Assembly (NCBI GenBank): GCA_031374735.1
Contig: JANMGQ010000010.1
Location: forward strand, 112,544 to 176,543
DNA: 64,000 bases
Reading direction: 5' to 3'
From: JABFRJ01 sp031374735
Lineage (GTDB): Bacteria > Pseudomonadota > Alphaproteobacteria > Rhizobiales > Hyphomicrobiaceae
In this document: positions 51,211 to 59,416 of the stretch, one piece after another
Layout of the letters: every line of letters begins with the position of its first letter
Numbering within the stretch: the stretch's first letter is position 1
Position numbers and translations under genes: made by a program
The notes under the pieces: model-generated
The model's database searches: none
Told to the model about the DNA's origin: nothing
The model's input: the letters and a program-made list of their open reading frames with translations, nothing else

Positions 51211-51762
51211 TCACTTCGCCGACCCGATGATCCGATACACTGTCGACCTCGCCATGCCCAATTGCCGCGCGGCGTCCGCGGGCCCGACACCGGCTGCAAT
51301 CAGTGCATCGACCTCTGTCTTGCGCGTGCTTTGGGTCGGCTTGCGGCCTCGATAGCGACCTTCGGCGCGGGCCTTGTCGATGCCGACCCGCTGGCGTTCA
51401 AGCATAATCTCGCGTTCGAAGGCGGCGACGGCACCGAGCACGTTGAGCATCAGTCGCCCGGTTGGCGTGCCAGTGTCCAGGTTCATCGCCAGAATGCGAA
51501 GCGATGCGCCCTTCGCTTCGATGCGGTCAAGGATGGCCAGCAGGTCGCGCACCGATCGCGCAAGTCGATCGAGCTTCGTGCACACGAACACGTCGCCCTC
51601 GCGCAGGTAGTCGAGCGCTGCCTCGAGTTCGGGTCGCTCACCGACTGACGAAACCTGTTCGGCGAAGATCTTCGTCGCACCGGCCGCTGCCAGTTCGCTC
51701 TGTTGAGCATCGAGGCCAGCATCTTGCTCGATGGTCGACGTGCGGCAGTACCCGATCAGCAT
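51211..51762 (-). CDS. serine recombinase (resolvase/invertase family)
   Basis: A 183-residue small serine recombinase. The catalytic serine is S9 in YCRTSTIEQ, with the ARSVRDLL and MLNVLGAVAAFEREIMLERQRVGI segments of the resolvase catalytic domain. The C-terminal HTH is AARQLGMARSTVYRII. Full length for Tn3-type resolvases/Hin. ATG 51762 has AGGGAG at 7 bases. It probably recombines a site just upstream (51778-51872). No transposase gene is present, so the mobile partner may be lost or absent. Confidence 0.9.
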   Translation of the reverse strand: MLIGYCRTSTIEQDAGLDAQQSELAAAGATKIFAEQVSSVGERPELEAALDYLREGDVFVCTKLDRLARSVRDLLAILDRIEAKGASLRILAMNLDTGTPTGRLMLNVLGAVAAFEREIMLERQRVGIDKARAEGRYRGRKPTQSTRKTEVDALIAAGVGPADAARQLGMARSTVYRIIGSAK

Positions 51763-51777
51763 CACGCGGCTCCCTGT

Positions 51778-51872
51778 GTCCGAATAGGTTCCAGACTTTG
51801 TCCTCGCCTGCGACCGACAATGCGAGTTGGAAGTTTATCGGACGCCTGAGGCACGGGGTCTCGGACGTCCGA
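51778..51872. promoter_or_regulatory. candidate recombination (res-like) site
   Basis: Upstream of the recombinase. TCGGAC-type half-sites occur at 51778-51783 (as GTCCGA), 51838-51843, 51861-51866 and 51867-51872; the last two form the perfect 12-base palindrome TCGGACGTCCGA. Spacing is not clearly the three-subsite layout of Tn3 res, so this is tentative. Confidence 0.35.
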
Positions 51873-51958
51873 CATGGGCATGGTCAATTGGGTCAATGCC
51901 TCCGACCGATGAAGAGCCGCATGCGGCGAACAGGGCAGCTTCTATGTAGCGCCACGCT

Positions 51959-53257
51959 TCACGCGTCGCTGCCCTTTGCCAATGGGGCCGCAGCACTCGC
52001 CGCCGCCAACTTCTCCACCAGCCCGAACCGCTCGCGCAGAACCTTCACGATCTCGCGACGTGCTGTTCCGCCGGCCGCGCGGATCACCAGTTCCTTGCTG
52101 CCGTCGGCCTTCGTCTTTTCGCCGACAATGCTGCTCCACAGTGCCGACGTGCGCGACCAGTCGAGTTCACCCAGCGCCGTCGCGAACTTCTTGGTCTCGA
52201 CGCCCGACAGCCGCACAGTGATGTCGTGATAAACGATCCCGATAGCCTGCCACCCGGCCGACGACAGGTGCAGGCTCGTGCGATCCGCCCAGCGTGGTCC
52301 CATCGCCTCCGCAACGTCGTCGACGAAGTCCGCGATCCCGGACAACAGCCGATCGCGGGTGTCGCGCGTGAGCCGCGGAGTCTCCGTGTGCTGCTTGCGG
52401 CCAGCCTCGATCGTGCCTTCGCCTTCGATCGCGGCGCGCAAGAAGCGCAGCAACACTGGCTGCGCGACGATGCCGTCGGTCTTGCCGGACAACTGGACCA
52501 CGCGCGTTTCCATGCCGCCGTGATGCTTGATCGCATGCGCGTCCTCGGCGAGGGCGTAGGTCGCTTGGATGAAAAGGTCCGACATGTCCAATGCAATGGC
52601 GTCCTTCGCCGGCACCTTCACACCACGGACGTTGTAATCGTGAAAGAGCTGGCCAAGGTCGTCGATGCTCAGTGGCGGTGAGCCTTCGCGTGGCGCGTAA
52701 AAAACGACCGGCAGCGAAAAGCGCTCCAAGTCTTTCGCCAGTTCGTCACGCTCCGGCTGCGCCAGTGGATTGTCGCCGAACACCATATCGACCAGACTGA
52801 GCAGACCACTCAGCCGGCCAAGCCCATCGATGACGATGCGCCGATTGGAGCGGCCCGTTTCCAGGATCATTTGGCCGTTGCCACCGCTGATGCTGCCGCC
52901 GTCGTCGAAGCGCACGGGGTTCTGGATGGCGATCGAGATCGCGGGGAATCCAGCGGCGATAACGCCGTCGAACAGTTGATGGCGCAGATAGTCGACGATC
53001 GCATCGCGTCGCGCCCGCGTCGTCTTGCGCTGCACGACCGAATAGATGCGCTTGGTCTCGGCGTCGTTCAGAAGGTGCTGCCGATCCGAGCGTGGATCGT
53101 GGCCGAGTATGTCCGTGACGTCATACGGCGAGATCGTTGTCGAATAGGTCGCGAGGCGTGGACCCATTTCGCCGATGATGGCGGGGAACGTTCGAACGGC
53201 GCGCGCCGAACGGATCGCGCGCGACGGGGTCTTCGAGGGAACAACGGCGGCATGCAT
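51959..53257 (-). CDS. DndB/DGQHR-like protein, orphan
   Basis: A 432-residue protein resembling the ParB-like DndB/DGQHR superfamily. The usual DGQHR core appears as VIDGLGRLSGLLSL (residues 142-155), with Gln-His replaced by Leu-Gly, followed by SIDDLGQLFHDYNVRGVKVP in place of the D-x-N-x-x-x-K motif. DndB regulates phosphorothioation gene clusters; no dndACDE genes are nearby, so its role here is unclear. ATG 53257 has GGAG upstream and is chosen over a longer N-terminus. It may belong to a defence or mobile-element module. Confidence 0.6.
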   Translation of the reverse strand: MHAAVVPSKTPSRAIRSARAVRTFPAIIGEMGPRLATYSTTISPYDVTDILGHDPRSDRQHLLNDAETKRIYSVVQRKTTRARRDAIVDYLRHQLFDGVIAAGFPAISIAIQNPVRFDDGGSISGGNGQMILETGRSNRRIVIDGLGRLSGLLSLVDMVFGDNPLAQPERDELAKDLERFSLPVVFYAPREGSPPLSIDDLGQLFHDYNVRGVKVPAKDAIALDMSDLFIQATYALAEDAHAIKHHGGMETRVVQLSGKTDGIVAQPVLLRFLRAAIEGEGTIEAGRKQHTETPRLTRDTRDRLLSGIADFVDDVAEAMGPRWADRTSLHLSSAGWQAIGIVYHDITVRLSGVETKKFATALGELDWSRTSALWSSIVGEKTKADGSKELVIRAAGGTARREIVKVLRERFGLVEKLAAASAAAPLAKGSDA

Positions 53258-53835
53258 GGGATATCTCCGTGTTGCCGGCCGCCACACGTGGGCCGGTGGT
53301 TGGTTCGCGTCACAAGACGCAGGTCTCCGGTCACGGCCGAAGGGTTCCAGCCGCGTCACATCGTTTGATCCGTGTGGCTATGAACGGCCGTGTCGGCCGC
53401 AACGTCGATGGCGGTCAGGTAGGCGCGGACAGGCCCCACTCGCAAGGCCGCCCGGCCAGAACAATAAGAGATTCTCAAGCGATGTCAGAAGATTACGTGG
53501 CGTATCAAAGACTTGCGGCGGGCATGCCGACGCCGAAAGTTCTGGGTGCTCTTCGGGGCCCCGACTTCGGGACGGGGTAACCCTCAATCGGCATTTCGAC
53601 GGGGCCGCCGGATAGGCTCCCCCATATGCCCTATACCCCAATGCCGTCGTGCTCAAACAACTGCGCTATTTCTACTGGCCGTTCCACACTCGCCACATCC
53701 GCCTCATGCATTGTGGAAGCTGGCAAAACGCGCGGAGGTGCGCGGCGAATTCGTTCGGCCTCACCGGATCTGCCCTTGCCGGCTATCCGTTCAATCGGAT
53801 CGCGGCCTTGTTCGAGGGCAGGATGCGCGCGCGCC
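53258..53835. other. island right flank, no gene
   Basis: About 580 bases. Only a 32-codon frame at 53482-53580 (MSEDYVAYQRLAAGMPTPK) looks gene-like in part. No repeat or RNA gene was recognised. Confidence 0.45.
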
Positions 53836-54210
53836 ACCATTCGCTCCTTAAACCAATATAGCCTCGGCTTGATGCCCAAGCCGCCACGGACCGAGTCGAA
53901 CCGTCGCCTTTGCGGCAGCGATGCGGTTAGACGATTGCGCTTTATCCGCCACGCTCGTGAACTCGGCTTCGTGGTCGATGTCATCCGACAATTGTTGTCG
54001 CTGGCAGACGAGCCGAACCGTTCCCGCCGGGATTTCGATGTCATCGCCCAATGGCATCTGACTGAAATCCCGAGCCGTATCCGACGGTTGATTGCCCTCA
54101 AGAGCGAGGTGTCACAGATGATCAGGGAATGCGAGCGAGGCTCCGTCGCCGACTGCCGCATCATCGACGTGCTCGCCCACCACGAGCACTGTCTTGCCGA
54201 TGAGCATTAA
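53836..54210 (+). pseudogene. MerR family regulator remnant, N-terminus degraded
   Basis: The frame from 53836 reads TIRSLNQYSLGLMPKPPRTESNRRLCGSDAVRRLRFIRHARELGF, recognisable as the second half of a MerR HTH (normally VTTIRFYEQIGLMPKP...). It continues through the dimerisation helix (IRQLLSLADEPNRS) to SVADCRIIDVLAHHEHC. The first HTH helix and start codon are missing, and the surviving HTH sequence looks damaged. The C-terminal Cys/His suggest a metal-responsive MerR, in keeping with the neighbouring metal cluster. Confidence 0.6.
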
Positions 54211-54310
54211 TCCCGTTGCTGTGCCCAAAACGACTTCGGTGATGGTTTACCTCAGGCTGCCCTCCTCCCGCAGCCATCGACCGCGAGAGGAGAGCCGGTC
54301 GCAATACCAG

Positions 54311-55006
54311 TTACTTCTTCTCGGCGAACTTGTCGTACGTGCCGGTGATGGTCGCCTTCACCGTGATGGGCTGCTTGGTGCGGTTGCGCCAGGACCAGCC
54401 GTGGGTGCCGTCGTAGCCGGCTTTGAAGTCGCCTTTTTCAGTCGCCGCGATGCCCTTCTTGTACTCGGTGTATTCGTCGTCGCGGGCGTTGAACTTCTCG
54501 CCATGGAAGTTGAAGTTGATCGGACTCGATGCCGTCCAGGTGAAGCTGTAGCCATCACCCTTCTTCATCCAGGCTTTCAACTCCATCTTCGCATTTGGCT
54601 GCAACACGATTTCAAGCGTGTCCGTCTTCTGCCCTGCCGGCGTTGCAGGCGGCGCGGCAGGTGCCGCTGCGGGCGCAGCCTGTGCGAGCTTAGACCATGC
54701 CCCGCCGATCGGCGCTGCATCGTTCATGATGTGAGAGCCCGACGCCACGCGGACGGTCGGCGCATCGACCGCAGATTTCTTCGCTTTCTTGAGTTCGGCA
54801 TCGCGTTTGATTTCGCCCATCTCAGTGAGGCCCAGCACGCGGCCGATGCCAGTCGGATCAATGGCGTATTCGGCGGGCAGAACGCAGGTCACGGCGAGAG
54901 TTGCTGCAACGGCCGTGGCGATGATCGTCGAACGCACAAGCTTGCCGATGGTCGGCAACTTGTCGCGATCGACGGACGCAGCGTTGGTGATGTTGGCAGA
55001 TGTCAT
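54311..55006 (-). CDS. membrane-anchored protein linked to the HupE/UreJ gene
   Basis: A 231-residue protein. A single N-terminal helix (IIATAVAATLAVTCVLPAEYAI, about 28-49) anchors it; an Ala/Pro linker (about 108-125) leads to a beta-rich domain with KTDTLEIVLQPNAKMELKAWMKKGDGYSFTWTA, FNFHGEKF and GYDGTHGWSWRNRTKQPITVKATITGTY. Proteins of this layout are commonly annotated as transmembrane anchor proteins beside HupE. It follows the HupE gene by 39 bases on the same strand and may be a periplasmic partner for metal capture. Confidence 0.75.
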   Translation of the reverse strand: MTSANITNAASVDRDKLPTIGKLVRSTIIATAVAATLAVTCVLPAEYAIDPTGIGRVLGLTEMGEIKRDAELKKAKKSAVDAPTVRVASGSHIMNDAAPIGGAWSKLAQAAPAAAPAAPPATPAGQKTDTLEIVLQPNAKMELKAWMKKGDGYSFTWTASSPINFNFHGEKFNARDDEYTEYKKGIAATEKGDFKAGYDGTHGWSWRNRTKQPITVKATITGTYDKFAEKK

Positions 55007-55045
55007 GTCAGTCTCCGAGTTTGAGATATGTGGTGGATTTGAGGA

Positions 55046-55750
55046 TCAGGCCGCTGTGCCGAAGTAGCCCTGCAGCTGAGAGACAGTGAGCGCGATGCCC
55101 GCCAGCACCAGCGCGACGTTGGCCGCGACGGCCAGCTTCGAGAAGCTCGCTGTGCGCCGCCAGAAGCCCATGACGATCAGGATCGCGGCGAGTGCCAGGA
55201 GCTGTCCGATCTCGACGCCGACATTGAACGAGATGAGGTTGGGAATGAGACCGTCCGGCGACAGTTCGAAGTCTTGGACTTTGGTCGCGAGGCCGAAGCC
55301 ATGGAACAAGCCGAAGATCAGCACGGCCGCTTTGGCGTTCGGCTGGAAGCCGAGCCACTTCTTGAAGACGTCAAGATTGTCGAGCGCCTTGTAGACGACC
55401 GAGAGGCCGATGATGGCGTCGATCAGATAGGCATTGACGCCCGTGCCGTTGAGGACGCCAAACAGCAACGTCGTGCTGTGCCCGATGGCGAACAAAGTCA
55501 CGTAGAGCCCGACGTCCTTGAGGCGATAGAGGAAGAAAATCACCCCGAACAGAAACAGCAAGTGGTCGTACCCGGTCACCATGTGTTTGGCACCCAGGTA
55601 CATGAACGGGATGAGGTTGCGGCCGTTGACGGCCTCGATGTAAGCCTGATCGCCGGTGGGAACGCCGTGGGCCATGACTGCAGTCGACAGCATGGTCACC
55701 AGAGCGAACACAGCGGCTGCCGAAGCAGCAGACCACAGTCTTCGTGTCAT
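55046..55750 (-). CDS. hupE: HupE/UreJ family metal permease
   Basis: A 234-residue membrane protein with six to seven hydrophobic helices. A signal-like first helix ends TAVMAHGVPTG. The second contains the His/Asp motif GAKHMVTGYDHLLFLFGVIFFL, followed by FAIGHSTTLLFG and FGLFHGFGLA, all typical of HupE/UreJ_2 proteins that take up Ni2+ or Co2+ (hydrogenase, urease or B12 supply). It is the first gene of a pair with the anchored protein. No hydrogenase or urease is in the window, so the metal is undetermined. Confidence 0.9.
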   Translation of the reverse strand: MTRRLWSAASAAAVFALVTMLSTAVMAHGVPTGDQAYIEAVNGRNLIPFMYLGAKHMVTGYDHLLFLFGVIFFLYRLKDVGLYVTLFAIGHSTTLLFGVLNGTGVNAYLIDAIIGLSVVYKALDNLDVFKKWLGFQPNAKAAVLIFGLFHGFGLATKVQDFELSPDGLIPNLISFNVGVEIGQLLALAAILIVMGFWRRTASFSKLAVAANVALVLAGIALTVSQLQGYFGTAA

Positions 55751-55865
55751 AGGATCTCTCGTTTTGCGACGCCAATGCGCAGCTCACGCGCTGGCCGCGT
55801 GTGCGATCGGCACTTATGTTCTGATGGGTGAAGTTGCGCCGAAGAGCTTCGTGCGCGATCAGGCC

Positions 55866-56282
55866 TCACGCCAGCCGCGGCGGTCGATCCGACGGCCCGA
55901 GTGTATGGCGGAACTCAGCCGCCGGGCGCGCTGGCACCAAGGACGACTGACATCTGGAAAAAGCGCAGCTCAGAAGTTGCGGCAAACCAAGGACAAGCTC
56001 AGGCGAATGTTCGTGCGTCTGATCCGGCAAGTACCCGGACGGCGATGATTGAATTGGGGTATCATTGGCGTCCGACACGCTTTCAGCCAGCGCCTCACTA
56101 TGGTCGTTGTCGTGATGATCCGACGCTGAGTGTTCGTGCTCATGTGCATGACGAATTCCGGAAAAAGTGCCGGCAGCGACGTTCAAGACCATCACAAGGC
56201 TGACGACAACCGCAACCAGCACCTGCCGCGCAACGCGGTAAGCATCGAGGATCGATTGTGTGGCGTTCGCGAGCAAACTCAC
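55866..56282 (-). CDS. His-rich single-helix membrane protein
   Basis: A 138-residue protein I do not recognise as a family. One N-terminal helix (VLVAVVVSLVMVLNVAAGTF, about 23-42) is followed by a HAHEHEHSASDHHDNDHSE metal-binding-like cluster, then a Pro/Ser region with DQTHEHSPE, and a C-terminus with two cysteines. The likely role is Ni/Co or Cu buffering beside the RcnA exporter. The frame begins with GTG at 56282; a TTG two codons on has better spacing to GGAGG. It could also be a non-protein region, so moderate confidence. Confidence 0.6.
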   Translation of the reverse strand: MSLLANATQSILDAYRVARQVLVAVVVSLVMVLNVAAGTFSGIRHAHEHEHSASDHHDNDHSEALAESVSDANDTPIQSSPSGYLPDQTHEHSPELVLGLPQLLSCAFSRCQSSLVPARPAAEFRHTLGPSDRPPRLA

Positions 56283-56345
56283 CCTCCAGGACGTTGGACG
56301 CGGCTATTATATTCGCACTGTGCCGTCAATGCGGCGGCGCATCGG

Positions 56346-57203
56346 TTACAACCGGCCAAAAGCCCGGAGGCCTTGGAGCAGAGCATACAGCCCGATCGCG
56401 AACACGACGGCGGATGAGAGATAGGGGGCGATGTGCGCGATGCGATCAAAAGTTCCGGAACGATTTTTGATTGCCGCCAAACCCCAGGCTGCTGTGACGC
56501 CGACCGCCACCATCATGGCGGCCAATCCGATGCTGAATGCTGCAACCATCACAATGCCGAGGCCATAGGCTTTCTGGTGCAAGCAGGCCAGCAAGACGGC
56601 AAACGCCGCAGGGCACGGCAACAATCCACCCGTGAAGCCGAACCACGCGATCTCGCCGTCTGTGACGGTTCCTGCCTTCTCGGCGAAACGCGTCTTCACC
56701 TCAGCCGCGTGATAGGCGGTATGGGCGTCCTCGGTCTCGAAGGCACCGTGTGGATGATGCGCTTGGGCTTGCTCGTGTTTATGGTTGTGGCCGGGGGCAT
56801 GTTTGTGACCGTGCCCGTGGTCGTGAGAGTGGCCATGACCATGTCCATGTCCATGTGAGGTCTCTGGCAGCAGCCGTCGCAGGATGTTGATCGACAAGCC
56901 AATCAGCAGCAGCCCACCGAGCACCAGGAGCCAGGGCTCAGCCCGTTCCAGTAGGCCCGCGTCACTCAGCCGCCACGCCAGCAACGCAAGCGCCCACACC
57001 ACGATGGTATGACCGAGCGTCGCGGACAGTGCGAGCAACGCCGCCTGTCGCGCCGTTCCTTGCACCGCAACAATGAAGGCGATGATCATTGATTTCGAAT
57101 GACCCGGCTCCAGTGCATGTAGGGCCCCGAGAAAAACCGCCGTAGGTAGCAGCAGCCACGCGTTTGCCCCGCCCGCTTGGATGATTTGTGCGATGTCCGG
57201 CAT
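56346..57203 (-). CDS. rcnA: RcnA-like nickel/cobalt exporter
   Basis: A 285-residue membrane transporter of the NiCoT/RcnA family: six helices and the conserved LHALEPGHSKSM motif in helix 2 and GFTGGLLPCPAA later. A long His-rich cytoplasmic loop (residues 115-150, repeated HG/HGH and HKHEQ) is the hallmark of RcnA. It exports excess Ni2+/Co2+. It lies 6 bases after rcnR-like gene stop, under the same promoter with the operator described. Confidence 0.92.
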   Translation of the reverse strand: MPDIAQIIQAGGANAWLLLPTAVFLGALHALEPGHSKSMIIAFIVAVQGTARQAALLALSATLGHTIVVWALALLAWRLSDAGLLERAEPWLLVLGGLLLIGLSINILRRLLPETSHGHGHGHGHSHDHGHGHKHAPGHNHKHEQAQAHHPHGAFETEDAHTAYHAAEVKTRFAEKAGTVTDGEIAWFGFTGGLLPCPAAFAVLLACLHQKAYGLGIVMVAAFSIGLAAMMVAVGVTAAWGLAAIKNRSGTFDRIAHIAPYLSSAVVFAIGLYALLQGLRAFGRL

Positions 57204-57209
57204 GATCCC

Positions 57210-57476
57210 TCAGAGATATTTACTCAGTGCCTTGAACTCGGCCAGCGCCGCACGCGCCGCCTTCGCATCGCCACTGACGCCGTCAGCCAGACAATGATCG
57301 ACGTGATCGTGAATAAGCTCGCGCTTGGCACTCCCGACCGCTTTTTCGACCGCGTGAAGCTGCTGCGCGAGATCGGTGCATGGCCGGCCCTCCTCCATCA
57401 TGACGACGATCGAGCGAAGGTGTCCCTCCGCGCGTTTCAGACGCTTGATGATGGCGGGGTGAGTCTGATGACGCAT
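57210..57476 (-). CDS. rcnR: metal-sensing DUF156 repressor (RcnR/InrS type)
   Basis: An 88-residue all-helical repressor. Ligand positions are C33 (GRPC), H58 and C62 (HDHVDHC), with H3 near the N-terminus, giving an H-C-H-C-like set as in InrS rather than the H-C-H-H of E. coli RcnR or x-C-H-C of CsoR. Family work indicates this pattern suits nickel. It precedes rcnA in the same operon and autoregulates it through the G-tract operator upstream. Confidence 0.9.
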   Translation of the reverse strand: MRHQTHPAIIKRLKRAEGHLRSIVVMMEEGRPCTDLAQQLHAVEKAVGSAKRELIHDHVDHCLADGVSGDAKAARAALAEFKALSKYL

Positions 57477-57485
57477 ATGTCGACC

Positions 57486-57504
57486 TAACCTGGGGGATAG
57501 GATA
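57486..57504. promoter_or_regulatory. G-tract operator for the RcnR-like repressor
   Basis: CCTGGGGGATAGG lies 10 bases upstream of the repressor start. It matches the RcnR/DUF156 operator logic of a G/C-tract flanked by an A/T-rich inverted repeat (CTAA...ATAG). Confidence 0.6.
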
Positions 57505-57592
57505 GTTCAAGGATTTGTTCAGTGGTTCAGGTCGCCCACGGTGGGGAGCCCTGATCCTTTGGATCAGCTCCGTTCCCCAGCCGAAACCAAAA

Positions 57593-58042
57593 GATCTCGC
57601 CGGCGAAGCGCTGATCGCGTTGTCGCCCGAGGACACCGCACGGCGCGCGATGGACAAGGCATTCGCCAAGGCCGGTGTTCAGCCGCGCGTCGTCGTCGAA
57701 ACACCCTATAGCCTGACCGTCGCGGCCCTGGTCCAGCACGGGCGAACGCGGCGACGATCTCGGACGCTCGCGCGACGTCGGCACGCACCGCCATTGCTCG
57801 ACGCCCCGTCGCCTTGAGTGCAGCGACAGTCCGATCCGCCGCCTCGCTCGGCCGGCATCGGCATCACCAATCCATATGCGCTGGAAGGTTTTGATATCTC
57901 GGGCTTGGTTGTGCGCGAGTTCGAACCCGCCATTCATTTCCGTGCGCTGCTGTTGCGCCCTCCCGGAGCAGCGTCGTCGCTGATCGTGGATGCCTTCATC
58001 AAGGCGCTTTACGCCGAGCAGCGACGCGGACACCGGCTATGA
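57593..58042 (+). pseudogene. LysR family effector-domain remnant, interrupted
   Basis: Two in-frame LysR-type segments, LAGEALIALSPEDTARRAMDKAFAKAGVQPRVVVETPYSLTVAALVQHG and GIGITNPYALEGFDISGLVVREFEPAIHFRALLLRPPGAASSLIVDAFIKAL, are separated by about 110 bases of unrelated sequence including a TGA at 57815-57817. The joined pieces give a typical C-terminal half. The N-terminal DNA-binding part is absent. Confidence 0.6.
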
Positions 58043-58052
58043 TGCTAACCGG

Positions 58053-58661
58053 TCAGCGTAGGTGGCTTGCCGCGAGCTTCATCTCCAGTTCGACGATGCG
58101 CGCCTTCAAAGTAGCGATTGACGGTTCGATCTCGGCCACCGTGAAGCGCGGTGAGATATGTTGGGGGCAGTTCCAGTCGAATGCCTCGATCTCGATGATG
58201 AACCCGCGCTCGACTTTGGCGCCATAGCCTTCATCGACCATTGCCGCGGCAAGATCCGGCGCATGAGCAAGGTCCACAGCGCGGGCGCGGCCCAGCAGTT
58301 TCAGGCGTGTGCGGCGCGGATAGTCCATCAAGAACAGGGCCACGCGGTCATCATCGGCTAGGTTGCCGACGCTGACGTACTGGCGATTGCCGCGAAAATC
58401 CGCGATGCCGATCCGGCGATCATCGAGTACCTTGATGAAGCCGACAGGACCACCCCGATGCTGCACGTATGGCCAGCCGCCGGCACCGATGCTGGCCATG
58501 TAGAAACTATCGCGGGCAGAAATAAACTTAGTTTCGTTTTCGGTCAGTCTGTCGGGCTCACTGCCGCCATCGCGCTTTGCGTAAGCGTCACGGCTACCAT
58601 TGCGCTCTTGCAGAGCCTTCACTGACGGAGTGAACACGAGATTGAGATATCGGGAGGTCAT
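58053..58661 (-). CDS. pyridoxamine 5'-phosphate oxidase family flavoprotein
   Basis: A 202-residue split-barrel FMN-binding protein. The motifs FISARDSFYMASIGAGGWPYVQHRGGPVGFIKVLDDRRIGIADFRGNRQYVSVGNL and DYPRRTRLKLLGRARAVD are typical of this subfamily. Substrate unknown; reduction of reactive quinones or nitro compounds are common guesses. It lies 3 bases after the TetR gene stop and is likely under its control. Confidence 0.88.
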   Translation of the reverse strand: MTSRYLNLVFTPSVKALQERNGSRDAYAKRDGGSEPDRLTENETKFISARDSFYMASIGAGGWPYVQHRGGPVGFIKVLDDRRIGIADFRGNRQYVSVGNLADDDRVALFLMDYPRRTRLKLLGRARAVDLAHAPDLAAAMVDEGYGAKVERGFIIEIEAFDWNCPQHISPRFTVAEIEPSIATLKARIVELEMKLAASHLR

Positions 58662-58664
58662 GAG

Positions 58665-59276
58665 CTATCTCCTTGGCATGGTGGAATGCGGCAGGGTCGG
58701 CTTGACCGCTGTCTCGCCGATGAGATCATCGGCTAGACCCGCCAAAAACGTCTTGAACGGTTTGGACGATCCAAGGCCGCGTGACATCACCAGACTGCCC
58801 TGCAACAGCATCACGACGCGCTCAGCGCGTAGCTTTGCGGCTTTGGCATCGTGACCCGCATCATGAGCGAGACCTGCAAACGCCAGAACCAGCGCCTCGA
58901 ACGCCCCCTTGATTGCGGTTGCAAACGGCCCAACCCCGGCATGCGGTGAAGCTAGCATGTTGAGCAGGCAGGCTTGCTTGCCACCGGAGTAGAAGCCGTC
59001 GAGGTGCTTCACAATCTGAGCCACGCGGACGTTCGGCGGTTCCGTCGACCGAAGCGCCGAAAGGAGGTTCGTCTCGAACCACGCGAGGGTAGATGCCAGG
59101 ACCTCTTCAGCCATCTGTTGCTTGCCGCGCGGGAAGCGATGATAGAGGCTCGCTTTCTGCAGACCTGTCGCTTCAGCCAGCATAGTCAACGACGCGGCCT
59201 CATAGCCAACATCGCGAAAGACGCAGCTGAGGCTGGCCATCACGACAGAATCCTCGACCGATTGCGGCCGCGCCAT
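58665..59276 (-). CDS. TetR family transcriptional regulator
   Basis: A 203-residue repressor. The N-terminal HTH is VFRDVGYEAASLTMLAEATGLQKASLYHRFPRGKQQMAEEVL, and the C-terminal ligand domain is Ala/Leu-rich (AAKLRAERVVMLLQGSLVMSRGLGSSKPFKTFL). It is divergent from the DsrE-like gene and precedes the flavoprotein gene by 3 bases, so it probably controls both directions through the palindrome at 59375-59390. Confidence 0.9.
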   Translation of the reverse strand: MARPQSVEDSVVMASLSCVFRDVGYEAASLTMLAEATGLQKASLYHRFPRGKQQMAEEVLASTLAWFETNLLSALRSTEPPNVRVAQIVKHLDGFYSGGKQACLLNMLASPHAGVGPFATAIKGAFEALVLAFAGLAHDAGHDAKAAKLRAERVVMLLQGSLVMSRGLGSSKPFKTFLAGLADDLIGETAVKPTLPHSTMPRR

Positions 59277-59374
59277 GTCGTCTCTCCTGTCCAGACGCGC
59301 ACGTTCACGCCGATGTTATGGAACGAACGGTAAAATACGATTGAACTGACTGACCGTCGCTGCTAGATAATATA

Positions 59375-59390
59375 TACCGATCGTTCGGTA
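59375..59390. promoter_or_regulatory. TetR operator
   Basis: TACCGA-TCGT-TCGGTA is a perfect 6-base inverted repeat 27 bases before the DsrE-like start. A related half-site GAACGGTA lies near 59324. The symmetry suits the divergent TetR repressor. Confidence 0.6.
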
Positions 59391-59416
59391 AATCAAGTCG
59401 CAATCGAGGAACTGCC

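Noticed and set aside
51959..53257. Complete phosphorothioation (Dnd) system
   Set aside because: Only a DndB-like protein is present. No cysteine desulfurase, DndC, DndD or DndE within the window.
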